DNA of 64,000 bases from Gemmatimonadales bacterium (GCA_007692665.1 REBP01000109.1:1-64000), one strand, 5' to 3'. Shown: positions 43,154 through 53,300, counted from the first letter of the stretch. Notes: a model not told the origin generated them from the letters alone. Translations and numbers: made by a program.

Positions 43154-43241
43154 AACATAGGGCGAATCATTTAGATCCCACAAGCATTGGATGCGCTTGC
43201 ATCCCGTGCGGAATGCGTAATCGCACGCAGATATGGATACA
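43154..43241 (-). promoter_or_regulatory. Promoter and upstream conserved block of susC-susD operon 3
   Basis: On the minus strand TTGTGG (43178-43183), 18 bp, TATGTT (43154-43159), the same hexamers and spacing as operon 2. The block 43184-43241 repeats CTTGCATCC (43196-43204), ATCGCACGCA (43220-43229) and ATATG-ATACA. Here CTTGCATCC is part of a perfect inverted repeat GGATGC-GCTT-GCATCC (43189-43204). The -10 lies 64 bp before the start codon. Confidence 0.6.
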
Positions 43242-43250
43242 ATCTTGCGG

Positions 43251-43322
43251 GCTCTGACGCGGGCTCTGACGCGGGCTCTGACGCAGATGCTGACGCGGGT
43301 GCGGAGGCGGTTACTGACGCGG
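43251..43322 (+). repeat. 12-bp tandem repeat (GCTCTGACGCGG)
   Basis: Three near-perfect copies at 43251-43286 are followed by two looser copies of CTGACGCGG up to 43322. The repeat lies just beyond the conserved block upstream of susC-3. The frame through it would encode GSDAGSDAGSDA, but no ribosome-binding site or homology supports a gene. Confidence 0.75.
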
Positions 43323-43386
43323 GTGCCGTGGAAAGGTCCCGGGGCCGTTCCGGACCTCCGGTTCCTCAGTCGATCCTCTCCGGTCT

Positions 43387-43911
43387 TCAGTCCCCCGGAG
43401 GCAGTCCCGCTCCCCCCGGCCCGGCCCCGCCGTCGATCCGCCGGAGGTACTCCCAGAGCGCACGTACCTGGAGGTCGTTCACCCCCTGGATCGGCATGGC
43501 CACGCGGTAGATCTCGGCGAGGTCGCGGGCCACCGGGTCCATGCGGATCATCGAGTCGGGGCGGAGGACCATGGCCCGGAACCACTCGTAGTCGCGCCGG
43601 ATGGTGACCCCGTTCAGGTAGGGCCCGGCCACGTCCACCCCGTCCACCCTGTGGCAGGCGAGGCACCCCCGCACGCGGAACCACCGTTCTCCGGCGTCGG
43701 CCATCTCCATGTCGATGGGGTCACCGCGGTCCGGCGCCGCCAGGACCTGGGCGGCCATGGGGTGGTTCGGATCCCACCCCTCCTCGAAGGGAGCCCATTC
43801 TTCTCCGGAGTCACAGGCCACGGCCAGCACGATCACGGCGAGAAAGGCCGCGGCGGCGGCGGGGCGGCCCAGGGGCGCGAGGCGACGGGAGTTCGGGGTC
43901 GGGAGATCCAT
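43387..43911 (-). CDS. Monohaem c-type cytochrome lipoprotein
   Basis: With the start at 43911 the product has 174 residues; an ATG at 43962 is possible but lacks a binding site. The signal ends VLAVAC (lipid Cys33), so it is anchored in the periplasm. Haem attaches at C83-LAC86-H87 (RGCLACHRVDG), and the sixth ligand is probably M139 in RVAMPIQG. PYLNGVTIRRDYEWFRAMVL fits small cytochrome c domains. It could carry electrons for the respiratory chain. It is downstream of no visible partner; its nearest neighbours are the divergent efflux operon and the SusCD cluster. Confidence 0.85.
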   Translation of the reverse strand: MDLPTPNSRRLAPLGRPAAAAAFLAVIVLAVACDSGEEWAPFEEGWDPNHPMAAQVLAAPDRGDPIDMEMADAGERWFRVRGCLACHRVDGVDVAGPYLNGVTIRRDYEWFRAMVLRPDSMIRMDPVARDLAEIYRVAMPIQGVNDLQVRALWEYLRRIDGGAGPGGAGLPPGD

Positions 43912-44282
43912 CGGAACCGGGGGCTTGAAGACAACGGCGAGGTGGTCCGTAATGTAGTGCATGGGGAAGCATGGGGAGGGCCCGGGGGCGCTGGACGCGC
44001 GGGGACCGGAGGAAATACGGTCTCGTTCGTTGACAGGACCCGTACCCGCCTGCACAATGACGTCGGAGCCGCGGCCCCGCCCTCCATGGTCATGCCCCCG
44101 CCGGGGGCGCAACCTTCGGAGATGGAGGCGGGCCCGGAGGCAACCGGATGGGGACACCTCCGCATCGCACCTCCCGGTCCCCACGGGATGACATTCATGC
44201 CGCGTTTTCCAGGGGCTCCTCGATCGTGGCCCGATCCCCTGCCATCCCTCTCGCGATTCTCCCACCTCTCCCGGTGTCTTCC
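43912..44282 (+). promoter_or_regulatory. Intergenic region with a sigma70-like promoter for the efflux operon
   Basis: This 371-bp divergent gap contains TTGACA (44030-44035), 17 bp, CACAAT (44053-44058) on the plus strand, about 225 bp before the membrane-fusion gene start. This implies a long leader. No gene is supported in the gap. It also has to drive the minus-strand cytochrome gene, whose hexamers I could not place. Confidence 0.45.
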
Positions 44283-45473
44283 ATGAAGCTCTCGCGTTCC
44301 GTGCTCAGTCTGCTGACGGTCTTCCTCGTTCTTGCCGTGGTGGGTGGCGGAGTGGTCTGGAAACTCATGGCCGATGACACCGCCTCGGCGGCGACCCGCC
44401 CTGACCTCCCCGACACCGAGGGGGTCGAGGTGGCATCTGCCGGACAGTTCGGTGGTGCCCAGCCCGTGCGCGGCGAGGCCGTGGTGCAGGATACGCTCTG
44501 GATCCACGTGGTGGCCTCGGGGCAGGCCGAGGCGTACCGGAGGAGCACGGTGGCGACCCGGGGCTCGGGGATTGTCATGGAGGTCCTCGTGCGGGAGAAC
44601 CAGCGCGTCCAGGCCGGTGACCTCCTGGTCCGCCTCGATACGCTGGAGGCGGCGATGGAGCTGGCCCAGGCCCGCGCAGGCATGGTCCAGGCGCAGGCCG
44701 ACTTCCAGGAGCGAATGCTCTTCTCCGGAGACATTCTCGACGAGCAGGCCCGCCTCGAGCGGGAGCGCATCATCCGGGCCTCGTCGGGGCTCGACCAGGC
44801 CGAGGTCTCCATCCAGCGGGCCGAACTCGGCATGGCCAACACCGAGGTCCGTGCACCGTTCGCGGGCCGGGTGGCGGACCTCCGGGTCGTGGAGGGCGCG
44901 TTCCTGGGCGGAGGGGCCGAGGCGCTCACGCTGGCGCAGCTCGCGCCCATCAAGGTGGAGGTGAACGTGGGCGAGGCCGAAATCGCCTTTCTGGATGCAG
45001 GGCGCACGGCCCGCGTCCGCTTCGCCGGTCTCCCGGGGGAGAACTTCACCGGCCGCGTCGAATCCGTGAACCCGCTGGTGGACCCGGAGACCCGGTCCGC
45101 GAGGGTGACCCTCGTGCTGAACAATGCCGACGAACGGATCAAGCCGGGGATGTACGCCTGGGCCAGCCTCGACGCGCGCTCGTACCCGGACCGCGTCATC
45201 GTTCCCCGGGAGGCGCTGGTGGAGCGGGACCGGCGGCCGGTGGTGTTCATGGCGAACAACGTGGATGAGGAGGGGAACGGTGTCTCCGAGTGGCGCTACG
45301 TGACCCCGGGGCACCGGAACGAGACCCACGTGGAGATCGTGCCCACCGATGAAACCCAGGGCCTCCAGCCCGGCGAGATCGTGCTCGTCGACGGGCATCA
45401 CACGCTGGCCCACCAGGTGAGGATTCGCCTTGTCGAAAACGTCGTGGTGGCGGGCGGGAGACCGGGTCGATGA
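44283..45473 (+). CDS. RND efflux membrane-fusion protein (HlyD/AcrA family)
   Basis: This is a 396-residue periplasmic adaptor. An N-terminal anchor helix (LSLLTVFLVLAVVGGGVVW) is followed by the lipoyl-like half (YRRSTVATRGSGIVMEVLVR, NQRVQAGDLLVRLDTLEAAM), a short alpha hairpin, then TEVRAPFAGRVADLRVVEGA closing the lipoyl domain, a beta-barrel domain and the membrane-proximal domain (VIVPREALVERDRRPVVFMA). It bridges pump and outer-membrane channel. Its stop overlaps the TolC-like gene start (ATGA), and it is the only adaptor for two pumps. An in-frame upstream stretch is not used because the signal anchor starts at 44283. Confidence 0.92.
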   Translation: MKLSRSVLSLLTVFLVLAVVGGGVVWKLMADDTASAATRPDLPDTEGVEVASAGQFGGAQPVRGEAVVQDTLWIHVVASGQAEAYRRSTVATRGSGIVMEVLVRENQRVQAGDLLVRLDTLEAAMELAQARAGMVQAQADFQERMLFSGDILDEQARLERERIIRASSGLDQAEVSIQRAELGMANTEVRAPFAGRVADLRVVEGAFLGGGAEALTLAQLAPIKVEVNVGEAEIAFLDAGRTARVRFAGLPGENFTGRVESVNPLVDPETRSARVTLVLNNADERIKPGMYAWASLDARSYPDRVIVPREALVERDRRPVVFMANNVDEEGNGVSEWRYVTPGHRNETHVEIVPTDETQGLQPGEIVLVDGHHTLAHQVRIRLVENVVVAGGRPGR

Positions 45474-46924
45474 TGCGGAGAGCGCCGGTCCTCCTGGCCG
45501 CGTTCCTGGCCCTGGGCGTTGCGGGCCCGACCCTTGGACCTGCCGAGGCCCGGGCGCAGGAGACCACCCTGACGCTGGAGGAAGCGATCCGCCTCGCGGA
45601 GCGGAACAACCCGGCCTACCGGCAGACCGTGAACGACCTGGAGCGGAACCGGCTGGACCGCTCCGATGCCTGGCTCACCCTCCTTCCCACGCCCCAGGTC
45701 ACCGCACTCTCCACCGGCCTGGCATGGAACCTCCAGACGCTGGGGACGGACAACTTCGGGAACCCCATCGGGAACCCCGAGGCCCGCATGATCCAGAGTT
45801 CCACCTCCACCCAGCGAGTCGGCGTCGCATTCCAGTTCGATTTCCGGAACCTGCTGAACCTCCGGCAGCAGGAAACGCAGGCGGCGCTCCGCGACATCAC
45901 GGCGCTCACGCAGGTGCGCGGGCTCCGGGCCGACGTGGCACGTGCCTTCCTGGATGCGCAGGAGCGGGAGGTGACGCTGGCGCTGGAAGAGGAGCTCCTG
46001 CAGACGGCGGAGCAGAACCTCGATCTCACCATGCGGCTGTACCGGCTGGCTCGGCGCGACCGCATGGATCTCCTCTCGGCCGAACTCGACCTGGCAGAGC
46101 GGGAGAGCCAGCTCGAGAGCGCCCGGACCGACCTGCAGGACGCTCGCCGAACGCTCCGGAACCTGATCGGCGACGAGACGCTGGCGGACATCCGGATCGT
46201 CCCGCGGGAGATCCGGGTCTTCGACCCTGCAGGCCTCGACGACGACGTGCTGGTTGCGGAAGCCCTGGTCGGAAGCCCCCGGGTGGAGCAGGCCAGGGCC
46301 TCCATCGAGAGTGCCAGTCGCGGGGTGTCCACCCAGCGGGCCCAGTGGCTCCCGACCCTGTCGCTCTCCATGAACACGGCCCGCCAGGAGTTCGAGCGCG
46401 GAGGAAGCAGTGCCTTCCTGAGCCCGCTCCCCGAGGGAGACTGGAGTCGGAACGTGGCGGTACAGCTCAACTTCCCGGACCTGGGCCAGTACTTCAGCAT
46501 CCGGAACAGCACGAGTCGGTCCCGCATCGACGTGCGGAACCAGGAGGAGGCCATGCGGCAGACCCGCCTGGAGCTGGAAGGTGAGGTCCGGACCCTGGCA
46601 CAGGAACTCCGCCAGACCGAGCGCACCCTCCGCCTCCAGGAGCGCCGGGCCGAACTCGCGGAGGAGCGGAGGGAACTGCAGTTCCAGGCCTACGGCATGG
46701 GTCGGGGGAGCTATCTCGAGCTCCAGAACGCCTCGGAACAGGCGGCGAGCGCCCAGCGCTCGGCGCTCCAGGCCCGCTACGCCTTCGAGCGGGCCCGGAT
46801 CAACCTGGAGCGTTCGCTGGGGCGTCCGCTCACCTCCCGCGAGACGGGGGGCGAGGGGGAGGGCCCGGTGGCCGGCGGCGAGGCGGGAGCCGACGGCGAC
46901 GCCTCCCGTCTCCCGGAGGGCTGA
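45470..46924 (+). CDS. TolC-family outer-membrane efflux protein
   Basis: This is a 484-residue protein with a signal peptide ending AEARAQ (about residue 29). TTLTLEEAIRLAERNNPAYR opens the first outer-membrane efflux (OEP) repeat. Long amphipathic helices with many Glu/Arg/Gln (ELDLAERESQLESARTDLQD; LRQTERTLRLQERRAELAEE) form the tunnel, and two sets of beta strands form the barrel. It is the exit duct for the RND pumps of the operon. The start overlaps the adaptor gene by four bases. The C-tail (residues about 460-484) is Gly/Glu-rich and not conserved. Confidence 0.9.
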   Translation: MMRRAPVLLAAFLALGVAGPTLGPAEARAQETTLTLEEAIRLAERNNPAYRQTVNDLERNRLDRSDAWLTLLPTPQVTALSTGLAWNLQTLGTDNFGNPIGNPEARMIQSSTSTQRVGVAFQFDFRNLLNLRQQETQAALRDITALTQVRGLRADVARAFLDAQEREVTLALEEELLQTAEQNLDLTMRLYRLARRDRMDLLSAELDLAERESQLESARTDLQDARRTLRNLIGDETLADIRIVPREIRVFDPAGLDDDVLVAEALVGSPRVEQARASIESASRGVSTQRAQWLPTLSLSMNTARQEFERGGSSAFLSPLPEGDWSRNVAVQLNFPDLGQYFSIRNSTSRSRIDVRNQEEAMRQTRLELEGEVRTLAQELRQTERTLRLQERRAELAEERRELQFQAYGMGRGSYLELQNASEQAASAQRSALQARYAFERARINLERSLGRPLTSRETGGEGEGPVAGGEAGADGDASRLPEG

Positions 46925-46927
46925 CCC

Positions 46928-49900
46928 TTGTCCCTCTCCCGCCTGTCGGTGCGGCGCCCGGTCGCCGTTTCCATGTTCTTCCTGGCGGTGGTCCTGCTGG
47001 GGCTCATTTCCCTGACGCGGCTCCCCATCGACCTGCTTCCGGACGTGAGCTACCCGCGGCTCGTCATCTACACGGCCATGCCCCAGACCTCGTCCACCGA
47101 GGTCGAACGCCTGGTCACCGAGCGCGTGGAGGCCCAGGTGGCCTCGGCGCCGGGGATCGAGCGGATCACGTCGGTCTCCCGCGACGGGGTCAGCCTCGTC
47201 ACCCTCCGGTTCGGGTGGGGGACGAACATGGACTTCGCCATGCTCAACGTGAGGGAACGGCTGGATCAGGTCCGGCAGACCCTCCCCGTCACGGCGAGCC
47301 GGCCCCAGATCCTGCGGGTGGACCCGGATTCCGAGCCGATCATGACGCTCTCGGTGGCGGGGCCGGATCTGTGGGAAACGAAGGAACTCGCCGAGAACGT
47401 GTTCCGACGGCGCCTGGAGCAACTCGACGGCGTGGCCCAGGCGCAGGTCTCGGGGGGGCTCGACCGCGAGATCGTCGTGGAGGTGGACCTGGAGACGCTG
47501 GAGGCCAACGGGCTCACCATGCAGTCGGTGGCCACGGCGCTGGACCAGGCGAACCGTGCCAGCGCCGGCGGAACGATCCTCGAGGGGCGAACCCGGTACC
47601 CTCTCCGGACCCTGGGCGAGTTCCGGATGGTGGCCGAGATCAGCGACGTGGTCGTGGCCCAGCAGCGGACCGCCGCGGGAGGGACCCGGACGATCCGGGT
47701 GAGCGACGTCGGGGTCGTCGTGGACGGGTTTGCCGACCGGGAGGTGCTTGCGCGGTACAACGGGCGGGAGTCCGTGGGGCTCCTGGTCTTCAAGGAGAGC
47801 GGGGCCAACACCGTGCAGGTGGCCCGCGACGTCGAGGAAGTGGTGGGCCTCCTCCAGGCGGAGTTCCCCGAGGTGACCATCGACGTGGCGAACTCCCAGG
47901 CGGGGTTCATTGCCGAGTCCATCGACAACGTGCTCTCGGCCCTGATCCTGGGAGGGATGCTGGCCTTCCTGGTCCTCTTCCTCTTCCTGCGCCAGCCCCG
48001 GTACCCGGTGGCGGTGGCGCTGGCGATCCCGATCTCGGTGGTGGGCACCTTCGCGCTGATGGAGGCCTTCGGGGTCTCGCTGAACATCATGTCGCTGGGC
48101 GGGCTGGCGCTGGGTGTGGGGATGCTCGTCGACAACTCCATCATCGTCCTCGAGAACATCTTCCGACACCGGGAGTCCGGTGCGGATGCCCTGGACGGCT
48201 CGGCCACGGGGGCGGAGGAGGTTTCGGGGGCGATCACGGCGTCCACCCTCACGACGATCTCGGTCTTCGCCCCGATCATCTACGTGGAAGGCGTGGCGGG
48301 AGAACTCTTCCGGGACCTCAGCCTGGCGGTGGCCTTCTCGCTCCTCACGTCGCTCGCCGTGGCCCTCACCCTCCTCCCCACGGTGGCGGCCCGCTTCCGC
48401 ATCGGCGCCCGCCCGGAGATCCGGGGACCCGGTGAACTCCGCCCCGGCCCCCGGCCCGCAGGGTTCCTCCGCACGGCCGCGTGGGGTGGGCGGGTGGCCT
48501 GGCGCGCTCCGTTCTGGGCCCTTCGGGGCGGGTGGGGTGTGGGTCGCTCCCTCGTCCGCTTCTGGGGCGACGGCGCGGGCCGTGGTCTCTCCACCGTGTT
48601 CGGCCCCCCTCTCCGGGCCTTTGACCGGGGATTCGACCGTTTCGCCGGGAGGTACCACCGGGCGCTGGACTGGGCCCTGGACCACCGGGGACTGGTCCTC
48701 GCCATGGCCGGGGGTGCCATGGCCGTGACGATCCTCGGCGCACTGCTCCTGGACCGCGACCTCCTCCCGAGGGTGGACCAGGGGGCCTTCGACGTTGCCG
48801 TGGAGCTTCCCGAGGGAACAGCGCTCCACCGGACCAACGAGGTGGCGGCGGAACTGGAGCGGATCCTCCTCGCCGACGACGGGGTGGAGGCGGTGTTCGG
48901 AACCGTGGGCCGGGATGTTCGCCGGTTCGCGCAGTCCGACGATGCGTCGGGGCTGCACACGGCCCGGTTCCAGGTCCGCATCCGCGACGGGGTGGCCACC
49001 CAGCCCGTGCTGGAACGGCTCCGGCGACCCCTGGTGGCCGCCGGGGGCGAGGGCCAGGTCACGATCCAGGCCGGGCAGTCCTCGGCGCTGGGCCAGATCC
49101 TCGGCGGGTCGGACGCCGACATCTCGGTCCGGGTTCGCGGACAGAACCTCGAGGCGGCCTTCGACTACGCCGACCAGGTGGCGGCGGCCCTCGAGGGGAG
49201 CGAGCGGGTCATGAACGTGCGGGTGGGGACGGAGCGGGGGCAGCCCCAGATCGAGGTGCAGGTGCTCCGGGAGGAGATCGCCCGGTACGGGCTCCAGGCC
49301 TCGGCCGTGGCCGGCGCCGTGGACCAGGCCATGCGCGGCATTCCCGCAACGGAGTACGTGGCCTTCGACCGGAAGGTGCCGGTGACGGTCCGTCTCCCCG
49401 ACGCCGAGCGCTTCAGCGCCGGAACACTGGACCGCATCCGCGTCAGCGGGGTGCCGCTTCGGCAGCTGATCACGGTGGAGCAGGTGCGCGCTCCGTCGGA
49501 GGTCCGCCGAGAGGAGCAGGGCAGGGTGGTCACCGTGCTCGCCGACGTGGCTTCCGGAGGGCTGGACCGGGCCATCGGCGAGGTGGAGGAGGCGCTGGCC
49601 GGCATCGCGGTGCCGCAGAACTTCCGCGTGGAGGTGGGGGGCGAAAACGAGGAGATGCGCAGGTCGTTCCGGGACCTGGCCTTCGCCTTCGGGCTGGCGA
49701 TGATCCTGGTCTACATGATCCTCGCCGCCCAGTTCGAATCCTTCCTTCACCCGGGCACGATCCTCGCGGCCGTCCCCCTGGCGCTCATCGGGGCCGTTCT
49801 GGCGCTCCTCGTGGCCGGGGAGGGGCTGAACACGATGTCCCTCATCGGGATCGTGATCCTCGTGGGGATCGTCGTGAACGACTCCATCGTGAAGGTGGAC

Positions 49901-50374
49901 TTCATCGTCCAGGCCCGGGCCCGGGGCGCCGAGCTCCGCGAGGCCATCCTGGAGGCCGGGCGGGTGCGCCTCCGGCCCATCATCATGACCACGGTGACCA
50001 CGGTGCTGGGGCTGACCCCCATGGCGCTGGGGATCGGCCGGGGTGCGGACCTCCGCGCCCCCCTCGCCATCGCCGTCATCGGGGGGCTTATCGTGGCCAC
50101 CCTGCTGACGCTCATCATCGTGCCGGTGCTCTTCTCGGTGGTGGAGACCGCGCGGCTGGCGCTGGTGGGTGACGGCCTCCGGATCCGGGGAGCCGACGAC
50201 GCGGGGCGGGCCGGCGCCCCCGAGCCCGCGGGTGCCATGGCCAGGGCGGGAGTCGACCCGGTTCCGGGCCCGATGACGGGCCAGCGTGCGGGCCAGCGTG
50301 CGGGCCGGACCGCCGGACCGCCTGGCACCGGCCCCGAGCCGGGCGGGGGCCCGAGCCCGGAGCCCCTGGGATGA
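46928..50374 (+). CDS. RND-family inner-membrane efflux transporter 1
   Basis: This is a 1148-residue pump using TTG as start, 4 bp after the TolC-like gene. LSVRRPVAVSMFFLAVVLLG is the first helix, followed by LPIDLLPDVSYPRLVI and porter-domain motifs. In TM4, LGVGMLVDNSIIVLENIF keeps the first proton-relay Asp but has Asn for the second, as in many MdtB/MdtC and Cus-like pumps. After TM6 there is an extra Gly/Arg/Trp-rich cytoplasmic linker of about 80 residues (GPRPAGFLRTAAWGGRVAWR region). The C-tail holds GQRAGQRAGRTAG. About 100 residues longer than usual. Substrate unknown. It is one of two pumps with a single adaptor. Confidence 0.9.
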   Translation: MSLSRLSVRRPVAVSMFFLAVVLLGLISLTRLPIDLLPDVSYPRLVIYTAMPQTSSTEVERLVTERVEAQVASAPGIERITSVSRDGVSLVTLRFGWGTNMDFAMLNVRERLDQVRQTLPVTASRPQILRVDPDSEPIMTLSVAGPDLWETKELAENVFRRRLEQLDGVAQAQVSGGLDREIVVEVDLETLEANGLTMQSVATALDQANRASAGGTILEGRTRYPLRTLGEFRMVAEISDVVVAQQRTAAGGTRTIRVSDVGVVVDGFADREVLARYNGRESVGLLVFKESGANTVQVARDVEEVVGLLQAEFPEVTIDVANSQAGFIAESIDNVLSALILGGMLAFLVLFLFLRQPRYPVAVALAIPISVVGTFALMEAFGVSLNIMSLGGLALGVGMLVDNSIIVLENIFRHRESGADALDGSATGAEEVSGAITASTLTTISVFAPIIYVEGVAGELFRDLSLAVAFSLLTSLAVALTLLPTVAARFRIGARPEIRGPGELRPGPRPAGFLRTAAWGGRVAWRAPFWALRGGWGVGRSLVRFWGDGAGRGLSTVFGPPLRAFDRGFDRFAGRYHRALDWALDHRGLVLAMAGGAMAVTILGALLLDRDLLPRVDQGAFDVAVELPEGTALHRTNEVAAELERILLADDGVEAVFGTVGRDVRRFAQSDDASGLHTARFQVRIRDGVATQPVLERLRRPLVAAGGEGQVTIQAGQSSALGQILGGSDADISVRVRGQNLEAAFDYADQVAAALEGSERVMNVRVGTERGQPQIEVQVLREEIARYGLQASAVAGAVDQAMRGIPATEYVAFDRKVPVTVRLPDAERFSAGTLDRIRVSGVPLRQLITVEQVRAPSEVRREEQGRVVTVLADVASGGLDRAIGEVEEALAGIAVPQNFRVEVGGENEEMRRSFRDLAFAFGLAMILVYMILAAQFESFLHPGTILAAVPLALIGAVLALLVAGEGLNTMSLIGIVILVGIVVNDSIVKVDFIVQARARGAELREAILEAGRVRLRPIIMTTVTTVLGLTPMALGIGRGADLRAPLAIAVIGGLIVATLLTLIIVPVLFSVVETARLALVGDGLRIRGADDAGRAGAPEPAGAMARAGVDPVPGPMTGQRAGQRAGRTAGPPGTGPEPGGGPSPEPLG

Positions 50375-53300
50375 TCCGGCTCTCCATCCGTCGGCCGGTG
50401 GCGGTGGCCATGGTCTATGCGTCGGTGGCCCTGCTCGGGGTGGCGGCGTGGCGCGGGATCCCGGTGGAGCTCCTTCCGAGCACCGAGTTTCCCCGCCTCA
50501 ACGTCGCGATCTCGTGGCCCGGCGCCTCGCCCGAGACCGTGGAGGCCTTTGCAACGTCGCCGGTGGAAGCGTCCATCCAGCAGATCGGCGGCGTGGAGGA
50601 ACTCTCGTCGACGAGCCGCGAGAACGGGGCCAGCATCGAGATCCGCTTCACGCGCGAGACCGACATGGACTTTGCGCGGCTGGAGCTCTCGGAGCGGATC
50701 GCGAACCTCGAGGAGGAGCTGCCGCCGGGGGTCCAGCCTCTCCGCGTCTCCACCTGGATCCCCCAGGAGTTCCGAAGGCAGGCCGAGCGTCCCTTCCTGG
50801 CCTACACGCTGACCGGCCCCTTCCTTCTCGAGGCGCTCCGGGCTCACCTGGAGGACGTGGTGGAGCCCGAGATCCTGCAGATCCGGGGTGTGTCCGAGAT
50901 CGTCATCGAGGGTGCGCGGAACCGACTCCTCGAGGTGGAGCTGGACCCGGACCGGATCGCGGCGCTGGGGCTCCGGCCCGAGGACGTGCAGAACGCCCTC
51001 CTCGGTCTCGACCTGGTCCGGGAGGCGGGGTCGGTGCGCCAGGGCGACCAGGAATGGGCCATGACGATCCGCTCCCGGCCCGCGACGGCGCTGGATATCC
51101 GGCAGGCGCTCCTCACGGTGCCGGGGGGCGGCGCCGGCGCCACCCTCGTCCGCGTGGAGGACGTGGGCGTCATTCGCGACACCTTCGAGGAGCCGCGGGC
51201 CCATTTCCGCATCAACGGCATGCCCACGGTGCGCTTCACCGTGCAGAAGGAAGCGGGCGTCAACACCGTCCGGCTGGCGGAGGCGGTGAAGACGCGGATG
51301 AACGAACTGGAGCGAAGCAATCCGCCCGGCTCCGAGCTGATCCTGGTCGACGACCAGAGCGAGGACATCAACCGCGAGATCACGGACCTGCGCACCCGGG
51401 CGGGATTCGCCGCCGTCGTGATCTTCCTTGTCCTGCTCGGCTTTCTCCGGTCCTTCCGGACGGCAGGGATCGTCTTCGCCACCATCGCCTTCTCGATCCT
51501 CATCACGCTGAACCTCATCTACTTCGGCGGGCTCACGCTGAACCTGCTGACGCTGATGGGACTCGCGCTGGGGTTCGGGCTCATCGTGGACAACTCCATC
51601 GTCGTGCTGGAGAACATCTACCGCAGGTGGCAGGAGGGGGACGCGCCGGAACGGGCCGCCGAGAAGGGGGCGCGGGACGTGATTCTCCCGATCCTCGCCT
51701 CCACGGCCACGACCCTCATCGTGCTCGTGCCGTTCGTCTACCTCCGGGGTGAACTCCGGATCATGTACCTCCCCCTCGCCATCGTGGTGGGGCTGACCCT
51801 CGTGGCCTCCATCTTCGTGGCCTTCACCTTCATCCCGGCGCTGGCGGCGCGGCTGCTGGGGCACCGTGGTCCGAAGCGGCCGGCGGCCCTCGCGTCGACG
51901 GGAACGGTACCGGTGCCTCCCCCGGCGGAGCCCGGCGTGCATGGGGAGCCCCGCGCGCCCGCCGACCCGCTCCTGGCGCTCCCTGCCTACCGGGACCGGA
52001 CACCTCCGCTCTACATCCGGTTCTACGCGGGGCTCCTCGAAGCCACGCTCCGGTTCCCGTGGGCCACGGTGGCGGTGGCCGCGGTGTGTTTTGCCGCCTC
52101 CTGGTGGGTCTTCGACAACAATGTGAGCCGAGGGCAGATCTGGGCCGGCGGCTTCGGGCAGCAGCGGTCCTTCGTGCAGATCTTCATCGACATGCCCCGG
52201 GGCTCGGACCTGGAGCGCCTGGACGACCTCTCCCGGCACTTCGAGGAGCGTCTGGCCCGCATGCCCGAGATCGAGAAATTCACGGCCAACGTCATGGACA
52301 CCCGCGCGTCCATCCGCGTGGACTTTCCCGTCGAGATGGAATACACGGCGGTGCCCCTGGTCATCGAGGAGGAGATCCGGGCCTATGCCGTGACCTTCAC
52401 CGGTGCCAACGTCCGCGTCATCGGACAGGGTCCGTCGTTCGGGAGTGGCGGGGGCGGGGGAGCTGCGCCCAACTACACCATCACCTTCCTCGGGTACAAT
52501 TACGACCGGCTGGCCGAGATCGCCGAGGACTTCGGCCGGCGGATCGAGGGCAATGCCCGGGTTCACGAGGTGGACACGAACGCCTCGGCCGGGTTCTTCG
52601 TCCGGGACCGGGCCACGGAGTTCGTGGCGCACATCGACCGGGAGTCCGCGGCGCGCCTCGGGATCACGGTCCGGGAGGCCACCGACCTGGTCCGCTCCTC
52701 GCTTCGGGGAACCGGCCCCCAGGGGAGCGTGGTGCTGGGCGAGGAGCCCGTACGGTTCGAGGTCAAGCTCGCCGGGTACCGACAGGCGGACGTCCAGGAC
52801 CTGAAGGAAACGGTCGTGGCCACCTCCGGGGGGAACCAGATCCGCCTCGGCGACCTCGTGCAGGTGGAGGAGCGCCGGGTCCTCACCCAGATCCGGCGGG
52901 AGAACCAGCAGTACGAGCGCTCCGTGGCCTACGAGTTCCGGGGACCGAGACCCCTGGGCGACATCGTCCGCGACGAGCAGGTCGCCCTGACGATCCTTCC
53001 CCCGGGGTATTCCATCCGGGAGCGTTCTCCCTGGCGCGTTCCCGAGGACCAGGCCCGGCAGTTCACCTTCCTCCTCCTCGTGTCCATCGGGCTGATCTTC
53101 ATGGTCACCGCCGGGCTGTTCGAGTCGGTTCGTCAGCCGCTGGCCGTGCTGCTGGCGGTGCCCATGGCCCTCATCGGTGTCTTCCTCACCTTCTACTTCG
53201 TGGGGGCGGTGTTCACCCGGGAGGCGTACATCGGGGTGATCATGATGGGGGGGATCGTCGTGAACAACGCCATTCTCCTGGTGGACCACATCAACCGCGT

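Noticed and set aside
43187..43510. Small plus-strand protein with GSDAGSDAGSDA repeats
   Set aside because: Produced by the 12-bp DNA repeat. It covers the predicted susC-3 upstream block and the cytochrome 3' end and has no ribosome-binding site.
45398..49750. A 1450-codon open frame antisense to the adaptor, TolC-like and RND genes
   Set aside because: It is the reverse complement of well-supported genes. High GC at codon position 3 removes stop codons in one antisense frame. The translation is His/Gly/Arg/Pro-rich with no domain.
49747..53289. A 1180-codon antisense open frame over the second RND gene
   Set aside because: Same GC effect; composition rich in His, Arg, Asp and Gly without secondary-structure pattern.
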